The notes: a model not told the origin generated them from the sequence alone. Counted from the stretch's first letter, positions 29,011-38,253 are shown. The stretch is 64,000 bases of DNA from Bordetella pertussis 18323 (GCF_000306945.1 NC_018518.1:372001-436000), one strand, 5' to 3'. Numbers and translations: made by a program.

Positions 29011-29655
29011 TCAGTCGGCGAACTTCAGCGGCAGGCCGGTCAGCGCCAGCAACTGCTCGCGCGTGGTGTCGCCGAACAGGTCGGTCACGGTGATCTGGCC
29101 GGCCCGCAGGTCGAACACCGCCATGTCGGTATAGACGCGCGAGACGCAGCGCACGCCGGTCAGCGGGTAGGTGCAGGCCTGCACCAGCTTGCTCTGGCCG
29201 TCGCGGGTCTGCAGTTCCATCATGACGAAGACATCCTTGGCGCCGATGGCCAGGTCCATAGCGCCGCCCACGGCGGGGATGGCGTCGGGCGCGCCGGTGT
29301 GCCAGTTGGCCAGGTCGCCCTGCTGCGACACCTGGAACGCGCCCAGCACGCAGATGTCGAGGTGGCCGCCGCGCATCATGGCGAACGAATCGGCATGGTG
29401 GAAGAACGAGCAGCCGGGCAGTTCGGTGACCGGCTGCTTGCCGGCGTTGATGAGGTCGTAGTCTTCCTGGCCCTTGGCCGGCGCCGGGCCCATGCCCAGC
29501 ATGCCGTTCTCGGTGTGCAGGATGACTTCGCGGTCGGCGGGCAGGTGGTTGGCCACCAGCGTGGGCAGGCCGATGCCCAGGTTGACATAGGCCCCTTCGG
29601 GGATGTCCTGCGCGACGCGGGCGGCGATTTCGTCGCGGGTCAGCTTGCTGCTCAT
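29011..29655 (-). CDS. pcaJ: 3-oxoadipate CoA-transferase, beta subunit
   Basis: The catalytic subunit (214 residues) of the heterodimer that transfers CoA from succinyl-CoA to 3-oxoadipate. The family block GIGLPTLVANHLP near residue 27 and the active-site Glu in ILHTENGMLGMGP near 50 are present, with GGAMDLAIGAKDVFVMMEL further on. It starts 1 base before the end of pcaI, so the subunits are translationally coupled. A strong terminator follows. Confidence 0.94.
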   Translation of the reverse strand: MSSKLTRDEIAARVAQDIPEGAYVNLGIGLPTLVANHLPADREVILHTENGMLGMGPAPAKGQEDYDLINAGKQPVTELPGCSFFHHADSFAMMRGGHLDICVLGAFQVSQQGDLANWHTGAPDAIPAVGGAMDLAIGAKDVFVMMELQTRDGQSKLVQACTYPLTGVRCVSRVYTDMAVFDLRAGQITVTDLFGDTTREQLLALTGLPLKFAD

Positions 29656-30341
29656 TACTGCTCCTTGGCGCCGCGCGGGGCGTCGATTTGCACCACTCGT
29701 TTGACGAAAATGCCGGGCGTGACGACGGCCTCGGGGTCGAGCTGTCCCAGCTCGACCACCTGCCGCACCTGCGCCACGGCCACGCGCGCCGCGCTGGCCA
29801 TGATGGGGCCGAAGTTGCGCGCCGTCTTGCGGTACACCAGGTTGCCCCAGCGGTCGCCGCGTTCGGCCTGGATCAGGGCGTAGTCGGCGTGCAGCGGGTA
29901 CTCCAGCACGTACTGGCGGCCGTTGATCTCGCGGGTTTCCTTGCCGTCGGCCAGCGGCGTGCCGTAGCCGGTGGGCGTGAAGAAGGCGCCGATGCCGGCG
30001 CCCGCGGCGCGGATGCGCTCGGCCAGGTTGCCCTGCGGCACCAGTTCGAGCTCCAGCTTGCCGGCGCGGTACAGGCCGTCGAAGATCTGCGAATCGACCT
30101 GGCGCGGAAACGAGCAGATGATCTTGCGCACCCGCCCGGCGCCCAGCAGCGCGGCCAGGCCGGTGGTGCCGTTGCCGGCGTTGTTGTTGATGATGACCAG
30201 GTCCTTGGCGCCCTGCTCGAGCAGGGCGTCGATCAGTTCCATGGGCTGGCCGGCGGTGCCGAAGCCGCCAATCATGACGGTGGCGCCGTCCGGGACGTCG
30301 GCCAGGGCGTCGGCCGCGGTAGCAACGAGCTTGGAAATCAT
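29655..30341 (-). CDS. pcaI: 3-oxoadipate CoA-transferase, alpha subunit
   Basis: The CoA-binding subunit (228 residues) of 3-oxoadipate:succinyl-CoA transferase. Diagnostic parts are VMIGGFGTAGQPMELIDALL near 21 (glycine-rich CoA site), VIINNNAGNGTTGLAALL near 50, and GAGIGAFFTPTGYGT near 114. It is the first gene of the minus-strand pca group. Its ATG lies 33 bases from an operator cluster shared with the divergent IclR regulator, which argues for direct control by that protein. Confidence 0.94.
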   Translation of the reverse strand: MISKLVATAADALADVPDGATVMIGGFGTAGQPMELIDALLEQGAKDLVIINNNAGNGTTGLAALLGAGRVRKIICSFPRQVDSQIFDGLYRAGKLELELVPQGNLAERIRAAGAGIGAFFTPTGYGTPLADGKETREINGRQYVLEYPLHADYALIQAERGDRWGNLVYRKTARNFGPIMASAARVAVAQVRQVVELGQLDPEAVVTPGIFVKRVVQIDAPRGAKEQ

Positions 30342-30373
30342 GGGTATCGTCGGTAGAGGTGGCGTGTGATAAT

Positions 30374-30409
30374 TTGTTCTATATCAGAACAACCGTTCTT
30401 CTGAAGAAC
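30374..30409. promoter_or_regulatory. Triple GTTCT/AGAAC operator of the pca region
   Basis: Two perfect dyads stand side by side: TTGTTCT (30374-30380) and AGAACAA (30386-30392) around a 5-base centre, then GTTCTTC (30395-30401) and GAAGAAC (30403-30409) around one T. The inner halves AGAAC and GTTCT form a third dyad. Four half-sites are thus regularly placed 33 bases upstream of pcaI and 131 bases upstream of the IclR gene. PcaR/PcaU-type IclR regulators are known to bind arrays of repeated half-sites. Confidence 0.8.
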
Positions 30410-30539
30410 ATCGTTTCATGGTGGTCAGGGGGTGTCAAGGCGCCTGGCCGCGGCGCGGCCGGCCGGCGAAATGGCCTCGCGCCTCTACAATGGCGCGCGT
30501 TCCGAGCGGCTGCATTTCCACCTTCTGCATACAGGTTCC

Positions 30540-31322
30540 ATGGTCGAGCAAGTACCCCAGCAACCCGGCGTCAGCTATGTGCAATCGTTTGCGCGCGGCC
30601 TGTCCGTGATCCGTGCCTTCGGTCCGCAGCGCCCGCAGATGACCCTGTCGGAGGTGGCCGCCGCCACGGGGCTGACGCGCGCCGGGGCGCGCCGCATCCT
30701 GCTGACGCTGGCAAGCCTGGGCTACGTCGCCCAGGAAGACCGGCGCTTCACCCTGACGCCGCGCATCCTGGAGCTGGGCTATGCCTACCTGTCGGCTACG
30801 CCGCTGTGGGACCTGGCCCTGCCCTATATGGAAGAGGTGGCCGAGACCACGCGCGAATCGTGCTCAGTCTCGGTGCTCGATGGGGTGGACATCGTCTACA
30901 TCCTGCGGCTGTCGACGCACAAGGTCATGACCATCAACCTGGCGGTGGGCAGCCGGCTGCCGGCCTGGGTCACCTCGATGGGCCGCGTGCTGCTGGCCGG
31001 GCTGCCCGAGGCCGAGCAGGATCGCCTGCTGGACGAAAGCCAGATCCAACCCTACACGCCGGCCACCGTGGTCGACCGCGCCGAACTCAAGCGGATCCTG
31101 GCGGGCGTGCGCGCCGACGGCTACGCCTGCGTGGTGCAGGAGCTGGAGCCCGGCCTGCAATCGGTGGCGGTGCCCATCGTCGACCGGGGCGGGCGCGTCA
31201 TCGGCGCGATGAACGTCAGCGGCCATGCCAACCGGTACTCGCGCGAAGAGATGCTGCAGGCTTTCCTGCCGCCGTTGCGCAGCGCGGCCGAGCACATCAA
31301 CCAGGCGCTGCGGCGCCGCTGA
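30540..31322 (+). CDS. IclR-family regulator of beta-ketoadipate genes (PcaR/PobR-like)
   Basis: A 260-residue regulator with the PcaR/PcaU layout: FARGLSVIRAFGPQRPQMTL, a winged helix-turn-helix (about 25-80, LSEVAAATGLTRAGARRILL), and an IclR effector domain ending in the block AVPIVDRGGRVIGAMNVSGH. The ATG at 30540 (MVEQVPQQ) is preferred to longer upstream frames. It is divergent from pcaI with the operator cluster between, so it probably activates the pca genes in response to beta-ketoadipate or a related intermediate. The effector is inferred from the family. Confidence 0.9.
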   Translation: MVEQVPQQPGVSYVQSFARGLSVIRAFGPQRPQMTLSEVAAATGLTRAGARRILLTLASLGYVAQEDRRFTLTPRILELGYAYLSATPLWDLALPYMEEVAETTRESCSVSVLDGVDIVYILRLSTHKVMTINLAVGSRLPAWVTSMGRVLLAGLPEAEQDRLLDESQIQPYTPATVVDRAELKRILAGVRADGYACVVQELEPGLQSVAVPIVDRGGRVIGAMNVSGHANRYSREEMLQAFLPPLRSAAEHINQALRRR

Positions 31323-31372
31323 GGCGGCGCGCGCGCGATGCGCGAGCAGGCGGGCAGGAGCCATGGCCGCGT

Positions 31373-32098
31373 TCAGACGGGCGCCACGCCCAGCGTGGTG
31401 CCGCCGCACACATAGAGCACCTGGCCGGTCACGAAGCCGTTGTCCGGCGACAGGAAGAACATCGCGGCGCGCGCCACGTCCTCGGGCGTGCCCAGCCGCT
31501 TGACCACGATGCTGTCGATGATGCGCTGCGTGCGCGGCGCGCCTTCGGGGTTGCTGTTGCGAAACAGCTCGGTGGCGATGGGGCCCGGGCCGATGGCGTT
31601 GACCGTGATGCCGTCGCCTCCCAGCTCCATGGCCAGGGTGCGCGTCAGGCCGATCAGCCCGGCTTTGGTCGCCGAATAAACCACCCGTTCGGGCTTGCCC
31701 AGCGCCGCGCGCGAGGACATGTTGACGATGCGGCCGTAGCCCGCCGCGCGCATGGCCGGCAGCGCCGCCTGGACCAGGATCATGGCCGTGCGCAGATGCA
31801 GCGCAACGACGTAGTCGAGATCGGCCAGGGTCGCGGTGTCGGCGGTGCCCGGGCGCGTGGCGCCAGCGTTGTTGACCAGCCCGACAATGTCGTAGGCCTC
31901 GGTCACTTCCCTGGCGACGGCCAGCGTCTGCGCTTCATCGGTCAGGTCGGCCTGGTACGACGCCAGGCCTTGCGGCGCATCGGCGGGCAGGCGGTAATCG
32001 ATGTTGACGACACGGTGGCCGGCATCGAGCAGGGCGCGGGCGATGGCCGCGCTGATGCCGGACGAGGCGCCGGTGACCAGGTAGGCGGTGGGTTTCAT
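31373..32098 (-). CDS. Short-chain dehydrogenase/reductase
   Basis: An NAD(P)-dependent SDR of 241 residues. The cofactor motif TGASSGI is at about 9-15, NNAG near 76, the catalytic Ser in VNMSSRAAL and the Tyr-Lys pair in YSATKAG near 142. It ends with the FabG-like GQVLYVCGGTTLG. The putative bound-nucleotide region has Asp after the second strand (VVNIDYRL), which suggests NAD preference. It lies 31 bases downstream of the atoE-like transporter gene, so a role on 3-hydroxy or 3-oxo short-chain acids is plausible. Confidence 0.85.
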   Translation of the reverse strand: MKPTAYLVTGASSGISAAIARALLDAGHRVVNIDYRLPADAPQGLASYQADLTDEAQTLAVAREVTEAYDIVGLVNNAGATRPGTADTATLADLDYVVALHLRTAMILVQAALPAMRAAGYGRIVNMSSRAALGKPERVVYSATKAGLIGLTRTLAMELGGDGITVNAIGPGPIATELFRNSNPEGAPRTQRIIDSIVVKRLGTPEDVARAAMFFLSPDNGFVTGQVLYVCGGTTLGVAPV

Positions 32099-32129
32099 GG
32101 CTGGGCTCCGTAAGGAAGGCGCGGCGGCG

Positions 32130-33479
32130 TCAGTGGGTCAGGTAACCCCAGGCAAGCACCGCGGCAATGTGGATGACGCCGACCCACAGCATCATGATGA
32201 CGGTATAGCCCATCACGTCGCGCAGTTTCAGCTTCGACAGCGCCAGGGCGGGCAGGATCCAGAACGGCTGCACCAGGTCGTTCCAGGCGTTGCCCAGCAT
32301 CACGGCCATGGTGGTCTGGTTGAGCGCGCTGCCGATCTCCTTGGCGGCGTCGATCATGAACGGGCCCTGGATCACCCAGTGGCCGCCGGCCGAGGGCGCG
32401 AAGAAGTTGATGACGAACGAGCTGATCAGGCCCCAGAACGGCAGGCTGCCCGGCGAGGCGACGTCGACGAACACCTTGGAAATGGTGGCCACCAGCCCGG
32501 AGCCGGCCATGATGGCCATGATGGCCATGATGCCCGCATAGAAGGGGTACTGCAGGATGATGCCGGAGATGGTCTTGATGCCTTCGTTCAGCTTGGCCAC
32601 ATAGGCCGCGGGGGTGCCCAGCAGGATGATGCCCAGGAACAGGATGATGAAGTTGATCAGGTTCAGGTCCAGCGACTTGCCGTCCATGAAGTAGAACACC
32701 ACATAGGCGATGCCCAGCAGGCCGATCAGCAGGCTGAGGATGCGGCTGTTGTTCAGGCGGCTGGCCAGCGTATCCTCGGCGGTCAGCTCGTCGGCGGTCT
32801 TGGCCGGCGCGCTGCTCTGGTCGATGGCCGGGTCCACTTCGACGACCTGTTCGCCCTGCTTGGGGTGCAGCCAGGCGTTGAGCAGCGGCAAGGTGACGAT
32901 GATCACCAGGCTGGTGATCAGCATGGGCAGCGAGAAAATGGTTTCCGACAGCGGAATCACGCCCATCTGGTCGGCCGTCGGATGGCCGGGCGTGGTGACC
33001 AGCACCGGGATGCTGGCCGACAGGCCCAGGCCGTACATCGTGAAGCCGCTGTAGGCGGCGGCGATGATCAGCGGGTAGTGCACGCCCTTGACCTTCAGCG
33101 CCAGTTTCTTGGCGACCACGCCGCCGATCACCAGGCCGAACCCCCAGTTCAGGTAGCTGCCGACGCCGCCGACCAGGGTCGCGACAATGATGGCGGTGCG
33201 CGGCTGGTGCACGTGGCTGACGATGCGGTCGAGCAGGCGGTCGGTCAGCGGCGCGGTGGCCAGCACATAGCCCATGGCCAGGATGACGGCCATCTGGGTG
33301 GTGAAGGCCAGCAGGCTCCAGAATCCCTTGCCCCATTCACGGGTGATCTGGTCCAGCGGCTGGCCTTCGATGCCGAAAGCCATCAGCACGGTCAACAGGG
33401 TCAGCGCGATCGCGAAAACGAATGGATCGGGCAGATACTTGCGCATCAGCTCCGTGAAAAAGGACGTGAGTTTATTCAT
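32130..33479 (-). CDS. Short-chain fatty acid transporter (AtoE family)
   Basis: An inner-membrane transporter of 449 residues that closely follows the AtoE pattern: RKYLPDPFVFAIALTLLTVL at the start, repeated hydrophobic segments throughout, and a conserved central GLGLSASIPVLVTTPGH. The C-terminal half has PSAGGHWVIQGPFMIDAAKE and ends with a last membrane segment. AtoE-type proteins take up acetoacetate, butyrate or related short acids. It stands between the SDR gene and a hydroxyacyl-CoA dehydrogenase gene, forming a probable short-acid use operon. Confidence 0.9.
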   Translation of the reverse strand: MNKLTSFFTELMRKYLPDPFVFAIALTLLTVLMAFGIEGQPLDQITREWGKGFWSLLAFTTQMAVILAMGYVLATAPLTDRLLDRIVSHVHQPRTAIIVATLVGGVGSYLNWGFGLVIGGVVAKKLALKVKGVHYPLIIAAAYSGFTMYGLGLSASIPVLVTTPGHPTADQMGVIPLSETIFSLPMLITSLVIIVTLPLLNAWLHPKQGEQVVEVDPAIDQSSAPAKTADELTAEDTLASRLNNSRILSLLIGLLGIAYVVFYFMDGKSLDLNLINFIILFLGIILLGTPAAYVAKLNEGIKTISGIILQYPFYAGIMAIMAIMAGSGLVATISKVFVDVASPGSLPFWGLISSFVINFFAPSAGGHWVIQGPFMIDAAKEIGSALNQTTMAVMLGNAWNDLVQPFWILPALALSKLKLRDVMGYTVIMMLWVGVIHIAAVLAWGYLTH

Positions 33480-33527
33480 GGTGCTTCCTACATATTCTTG
33501 GTAAGGCGTTGCGTTTGCGTGGTATGG

Positions 33528-33555
33528 GGGGCCTGTCCCCGCGGGGACAGGCCCC
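33528..33555. repeat. GCCTGTCCCC palindrome (site 4)
   Basis: A perfect 28-bp palindrome, each half GGGGCCTGTCCCCG. It lies between the stop of the hydroxyacyl-CoA dehydrogenase gene and the atoE-like start, both on the minus strand. This shows the element can also occur between co-directional genes. Confidence 0.9.
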
Positions 33556-33590
33556 GGAATGCGGGCGGCAAGGCTGGGGGGATGCAGCGG

Positions 33591-34523
33591 TCAAACCGGC
33601 TTTCTGTTCTCGAGCCAGGCGGCCAGTTCGGCCAGCGCGGCGCTCTTGTCGCGCAGCACGCGCTCGCGGCGCTCGGGCGGCCAGGCATAGAAGCCCTGGC
33701 CGCTCTTGGCGCCCAGTTCGCCTGCCTGCACCTTGTTCTCGAGCAGTTCGGACGGCGTGGTGCGGTTTTCGAGATCCTGGTAGAGATAGCTGGCGATCGC
33801 GTAGTGCACGTCGATGCCATTCATGTCGCGCTGCTCCAGCGGGCCGGACAGCGCCAGGCGGATGCCCAGGCTCCACTTGACGACTTCGTCGATGTCCTCG
33901 GCGCTCGCCACGCCTTTTTCCAGCAGGGAGATGGCTTCGCGCGCCAGGGCGTGCTGGATGCGGTTGGCGATGAAGCCGGGAATATCCTTGCGTACCAGCA
34001 CCGGCCGCTTGCCGCCGGCGCGCAGCATGTCCATGACCCGCGCCACGGTCTGCTCGGACGTATCGTCGTTGCGCACCACCTCCACCAGCGGGATCACATC
34101 GGCCGGCGTGAAGAAGTGGGTGCCGACGAAGCGGTCGCGGCGCGTGACGGCCTGGGCGATGTCGTTGATCGACAGGCCGGAAGTGTTGGTGGCGAAGATG
34201 GCCTGCGGATCGCACAGGGTGTCGAGCCGGGCGAAGATGTCGCGCTTGAGCGCCAGTTTTTCCGGCACCGCCTCGATCACCAGCTGCGCCGAACAGGCCG
34301 CTTTCAGGCCGGCGTCCATGCGGATGCGCTGCATGGCCGGCGCGATGGCGTCCGGCGCGTACACGCCCAGTTGCCGTTCGATGACCTGGGCGGCGCGCGT
34401 CAGTGCGCCTTCCATCGGGTCGATCAGCACCACGTCGAAGCCCTTGGAGGCGAACAGGGCAGCGATGCCGCTGCCCATGGCGCCCGCGCCGACGACCGCC
34501 AGATTCTGGATGGGGTTATCCAT
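33591..34523 (-). CDS. 3-hydroxyacyl-CoA dehydrogenase
   Basis: An NAD-dependent enzyme of 310 residues. The Rossmann motif is VVGAGAMGSGIAALFASKG near 10, the catalytic His lies in VGTHFFTPADVIPLVEVV near 135, and DIPGFIANRIQHALAREAIS leads into the C-terminal domain, which ends with GAKSGQGFYAW. Its length and domain order are those of a stand-alone short-chain enzyme of the Hbd/PaaC class. The start is ATG 34523; an upstream reading-frame extension to 34655 looks non-coding. It is the first gene of the atoE-SDR group. Confidence 0.9.
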   Translation of the reverse strand: MDNPIQNLAVVGAGAMGSGIAALFASKGFDVVLIDPMEGALTRAAQVIERQLGVYAPDAIAPAMQRIRMDAGLKAACSAQLVIEAVPEKLALKRDIFARLDTLCDPQAIFATNTSGLSINDIAQAVTRRDRFVGTHFFTPADVIPLVEVVRNDDTSEQTVARVMDMLRAGGKRPVLVRKDIPGFIANRIQHALAREAISLLEKGVASAEDIDEVVKWSLGIRLALSGPLEQRDMNGIDVHYAIASYLYQDLENRTTPSELLENKVQAGELGAKSGQGFYAWPPERRERVLRDKSAALAELAAWLENRKPV

Positions 34524-34980
34524 TGCATGCTCACTCGGATGAAGCCGCGGCGTGTCTCGGGCTGCCCGGCGGCGTCCGGCAGGCCGGGCGTCTCTTCCGT
34601 AGGGTGCCTTCCTGTGTCGCAGCCAGAAAAATCTTTGTGTTTTACATACGAACATTTGTGCGCATATAGAATTTATTTCGGGATAGTACTAAGAATCCAG
34701 ATGGCGGACAAATCAGGCCAAGGGAGCGTCCATCAGGTGGGCGCGCCATCACGTGATCGCGAGCCTGTACCGGTGCGGGCGGTCAAGCGTCGATGGCGTG
34801 CGGCAGCGTGCCTGTCCCCGCGGGGACAGGCACCCGGAGCGCTGGGGTGTTCATGGCGCATGACAGAGCGCCTGTCCCCGTGGGGACAGGCGCTCTTGCC
34901 GCTGGTGTCGCTCTCCATGCGGGGACAGGCCCTTCGGAGAGTTGGCGGGTGTCAGCCCCTGTGCCGAGGCGGGCGCAGGG
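34524..34980. other. Regulatory and repeat-rich spacer between hydroxyacyl-CoA dehydrogenase and sphB1
   Basis: No convincing gene is seen in 457 bases. The first part (34630-34700) is unusually AT-rich (TTTTACATACGAACATTTG, then ATATAGAATTTATTTC) and is probably the promoter of the minus-strand hydroxyacyl-CoA dehydrogenase operon. The second part (34808-34930) holds palindromic repeats near the 3' end of sphB1. Confidence 0.6.
34808..34930. repeat. GCCTGTCCCC palindromes (site 5)
   Basis: Two full elements and one half: 34808-34833 is a perfect palindrome (half GTGCCTGTCCCCG). 34866-34895 has 14-bp arms GAGCGCCTGTCCCC and GGGGACAGGCGCTC. 34921-34930 is a half GGGGACAGGC. They lie just past the 3' end of sphB1. 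Confidence 0.88.
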
Positions 34981-37900
34981 TCAGTAGCGGTAAGTGAGGC
35001 TGGCGCTGAGCTGGTGATCGACCCAGTGCGTGGCAAGCTGGCCCGTGTAGCCCAGCCCCAGCGCGAGGCCTGGCGCGAACTCGGCGCGCAGGCCGAGCGC
35101 GCCCTGTACGCGTGTGCGCGGCACGGGCCAGTAGCCGCTGGCGCCCTGGTCCTGCGCCAGGCCGGCGAAACCGCCGGAGGCGGCGTAGCGCCGCGCGCGC
35201 AGGTCATGCCAGACGCCCAGTTGCAGCTGCGCCGTCATGGGCGTGGCTCCCAGCATGAAGGCATGGCGGCTTTGCAGTTGCGCCCACAGCGTGGGCACGG
35301 TGCGCGTCAAGGCGTGGGCGCGCAGCCCCAGTCCTTGCGCGCCGCTCTCGCTGAAACCTTGCTGGCGCAGATGCGTGAGTTGCAGGCCCGCCCGAGGCGC
35401 CAGCGTGTGTCCGGGGGCGAGCGTCCACTGGCGTCCCAGGCCGGCGTCGGCCTGCCAGACGTGGCCCCGGGCGGTGGCGCCGACGGTGTGGCCGGCATCG
35501 CCGAGCGAGATGTGGCGCGTGGCCTGGTTGCGGTAGCGGCTATAGCCCAGTGCGCCCTGCACGAACCAGCCGTCCTCCCAGGCGCGGCGCGCGCCCAGCA
35601 GTACGCCCGGCGTGGTCATGGCGGCGTTGTCGCGGGCCGGCGCGCCGGACGACTCGTCCCAGTGCGTGCGGCTGTGGGTCAGCGCCGCGGCCAGGCTCAG
35701 GCCGGCCGAGACTTCGCGCGCCAGGCCCAGCATGATGCCGTTGCCGCGCTGGCGGCCTTGCAGGCCATCGGGGCGCCAGCGCAACTGGCCGTGGCGATAC
35801 TCGGCGATGGCCGCCACGCGCTCGCCGCCGGCCTGGGCCAGGTGGTTCTCGAGGCGGTCCATCCAGCGGTTCTGCTCCAGCGTGTTGACCGCGGCGGCGT
35901 TGGCGTAGGTGGCGCCGGCCAGCGAATACAGGTTGTCCTGCAGCACCTTGCGGCTTTGCACGCGCTGGATGCGTCCGATGGCGGCCGCCGGCGCCGCGGC
36001 GTCGCGCTGCGACTCGGGCAGGGCATCGAGTTCGCGCATCGCGGCGTCGAGCCGCTCGGCCACGGCCAGCACCGACGCGCGACGCCCGTCGTCCGCGCCC
36101 CGCTGCGCCGCGGCATGGACGCGCTCGGCGCGCCGCATGGTCAGGTAGACGGCCTGGGGCCGGTAGTCCAGCCGGGCGTTGAGCAGCAGGCCCGGACTGC
36201 GCGTCAGCGTGGCGAAGACGCCGGACACCGCGCCGGCCTTGATGACCGGGACGCTTTTCCCGTCGCCGCCGACGTAGCCGGGGCGGATGTCGTCCACATG
36301 CAGCCGGCCGGCCAGGCTGGCCCTGCCGGATACGTCGAGCAGCGAGCCGATGTCGGTGACCAGCAGGCCCTGCGCGGTCTGTGAGTAATCTCCCTTGACG
36401 TGCAGGCCGGCCTCCTTGTTGACCACCGTGCCCTGGTTGGTCACCGTGCCGACGGTGCCGATGCCGGTCAGCGTGCCGCCAGGCTCGACGGTGACGGCGG
36501 ACGTGACGCTGCCAAAGACGTCGAGGGTGCCGCGCTTGATGGTGGTGCGGCCGGCATAGGTATTGGAGCCGGCCAGGACCAGCGCGCCGGGGCCGTCGAC
36601 GACCAGCCCGCCGGCGCCGGAGATGTCGTTGCCGAACGTGGAGGTATCCGTAACCCGGGCGACGAAGTCGCCGAAGGCGAACTGCGCCGGGCCCTGCACG
36701 GCGCGGCCCACGTCGAGCACGCCCCAGCCGTACTGCGGGTCGACGCCGTACGGGCCCTTGTCCTGCGCCGTGGTCAGCAAGGTGGTGCGCAGGTTGTCGT
36801 TGTCCATCCAGCGAAAGCGATCCTGCACCAGTACGGCGGCGCCGGTGACCAGCGGCGCGGATAGCGACGTGCCCTGTTCGACGTGGATGCTGTCGGGGTT
36901 GTCCTTGTCGAGGCCGGGCAGGTAGGCGGTGCTGGGCGCGGCCAGGCACCATTGCTGCGCTTGCCCGCAGCGGTTGGCCCATGTTTCGAGCCTGCCGTTT
37001 TCGTCCACCGCGGTGACCACGATCAGGCCGCGTTGCAGGTGCGGCTCGACGCGAGGGGTGCGTCCGACCGAGCCGACCTCACTGTAGGCGCGACCCGATG
37101 GCCTGCCGTTGCCGGCGGCGAAAATGAGGAGCGCGCCGTCGCGCACCAGGCGATCGAGCCGTCCGATGTAGGTGTTCTGCTTGTTGGCGGCGCTATGGTA
37201 TTCGTTGCGGTCCTCCTTGACGCGCTGCTCGCCTTCCGGACCTTCGGTGGCGAAACTGTTGTTGAAGATCTTGATGCCGTGCCCGAGCAGGTCGTTCCAG
37301 GCGTGGAATGCGGCTTCGTCGGAGACGTGGCCGGCCCGCGTGCCGATGTTGGCCGAATAGAGGTCGGCATTGGGCGCAACGCCGCCGCGATACGTGTCGG
37401 TGTCCTGTCCGGCCAGTACCAGGGCGACCGAGGTTCCGTGCCTGCCCTGGCGCTTGGGGTCGGGGTAGGTGCGGGTGCCGTCGGCCATGTAATCGCCACC
37501 GTATTTCTTCTCGACGTTCAGGAGCGGATGGTCGCTGCGCACGCCTTCGTCGACGACCGCGACTTTGACGCGGTAGCCCCGCAGCTTCAGGTCGTGCGCC
37601 ATCTTCAGGTCGATGGTGTTGAGGGCTTTGTCCTGCTTGGCGAAGAACGGCCCGCCGGTGGGCGTGACGAAGTCGGTGCGTTGCGGCCGCCGGTATGTCG
37701 ACAGCGGCGCGCGCACGCGGGGCAGGTCTGCGGCCGGCACTTCGGGCAGCTGAGGCGGCACGGCCGGCGGCGGCATCACGGGCGGGGGAGCCTCCGGTGG
37801 CGGCGCGGGAGGACGGGGCGCTCCAGGCGCGGGCGCCGGCGGTTGCGGAGCAGGCCTGGGCGCAGGATTGGGTGCCGGCTCGGGTGCAGGTTCGGGGCGT

Positions 37901-38100
37901 GGCGAAGGGGCGGGTTGCGGCGCCGATGGCGCACGGCCGCCCGGGCTGCCGCCACCGCCTCCGCCGCCACCTCCGCCGCCACCGCCTCCGCATGCCGCCA
38001 GCAGCGCGCACAGCACGAATCCGGTGCAATGGATCCAACGTGGCGATGAACGGACGGTGGCCTCACAAACCGCGGTGCGAGGAGTGCGTTGAGCAGGCAT
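34981..38100 (-). CDS. sphB1: SphB1, subtilisin-like autotransporter lipoprotein
   Basis: A surface-anchored serine protease known to mature filamentous haemagglutinin in B. pertussis. Length is 1039 residues. In order: a lipoprotein signal with lipobox LLAAC (Cys37), a run of 14 Gly (38-51), a Pro-rich linker (about 55-125), then a subtilase domain with Asp184 (VVDEGVRSDHP), His221 (GRHGTSVA) and Ser412 (GTSLSAP). The passenger continues with a PATR-type stretch GAGGLVVDGPGALVLAGSNT, and a beta-barrel autotransporter domain fills about the last 280 residues, ending SLTYRY. The frame is intact. Known family data place it under BvgAS control, and a BvgA-like site lies upstream. Confidence 0.96.
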   Translation of the reverse strand: MPAQRTPRTAVCEATVRSSPRWIHCTGFVLCALLAACGGGGGGGGGGGGGGSPGGRAPSAPQPAPSPRPEPAPEPAPNPAPRPAPQPPAPAPGAPRPPAPPPEAPPPVMPPPAVPPQLPEVPAADLPRVRAPLSTYRRPQRTDFVTPTGGPFFAKQDKALNTIDLKMAHDLKLRGYRVKVAVVDEGVRSDHPLLNVEKKYGGDYMADGTRTYPDPKRQGRHGTSVALVLAGQDTDTYRGGVAPNADLYSANIGTRAGHVSDEAAFHAWNDLLGHGIKIFNNSFATEGPEGEQRVKEDRNEYHSAANKQNTYIGRLDRLVRDGALLIFAAGNGRPSGRAYSEVGSVGRTPRVEPHLQRGLIVVTAVDENGRLETWANRCGQAQQWCLAAPSTAYLPGLDKDNPDSIHVEQGTSLSAPLVTGAAVLVQDRFRWMDNDNLRTTLLTTAQDKGPYGVDPQYGWGVLDVGRAVQGPAQFAFGDFVARVTDTSTFGNDISGAGGLVVDGPGALVLAGSNTYAGRTTIKRGTLDVFGSVTSAVTVEPGGTLTGIGTVGTVTNQGTVVNKEAGLHVKGDYSQTAQGLLVTDIGSLLDVSGRASLAGRLHVDDIRPGYVGGDGKSVPVIKAGAVSGVFATLTRSPGLLLNARLDYRPQAVYLTMRRAERVHAAAQRGADDGRRASVLAVAERLDAAMRELDALPESQRDAAAPAAAIGRIQRVQSRKVLQDNLYSLAGATYANAAAVNTLEQNRWMDRLENHLAQAGGERVAAIAEYRHGQLRWRPDGLQGRQRGNGIMLGLAREVSAGLSLAAALTHSRTHWDESSGAPARDNAAMTTPGVLLGARRAWEDGWFVQGALGYSRYRNQATRHISLGDAGHTVGATARGHVWQADAGLGRQWTLAPGHTLAPRAGLQLTHLRQQGFSESGAQGLGLRAHALTRTVPTLWAQLQSRHAFMLGATPMTAQLQLGVWHDLRARRYAASGGFAGLAQDQGASGYWPVPRTRVQGALGLRAEFAPGLALGLGYTGQLATHWVDHQLSASLTYRY

Positions 38101-38253
38101 GGTGCGAAACGGGGATGATCAAAAACAAATCATCCTGGGACGCAGCGCCTCAAAATGTTGGGAGGCTTCCGGGCTTGTAGGAAGCTATCGTCCGGGCGTC
38201 GGCGGATACGTAATGCACGGTGCCGTAGCGCGCCGAGGGCGATTGAGATGGTT

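Noticed and set aside
32088..34997. A 969-residue open frame on the plus strand
   Set aside because: It is antisense to the SDR, atoE-like and hydroxyacyl-CoA dehydrogenase genes and ends in the palindromic repeats. No domain is recognisable.
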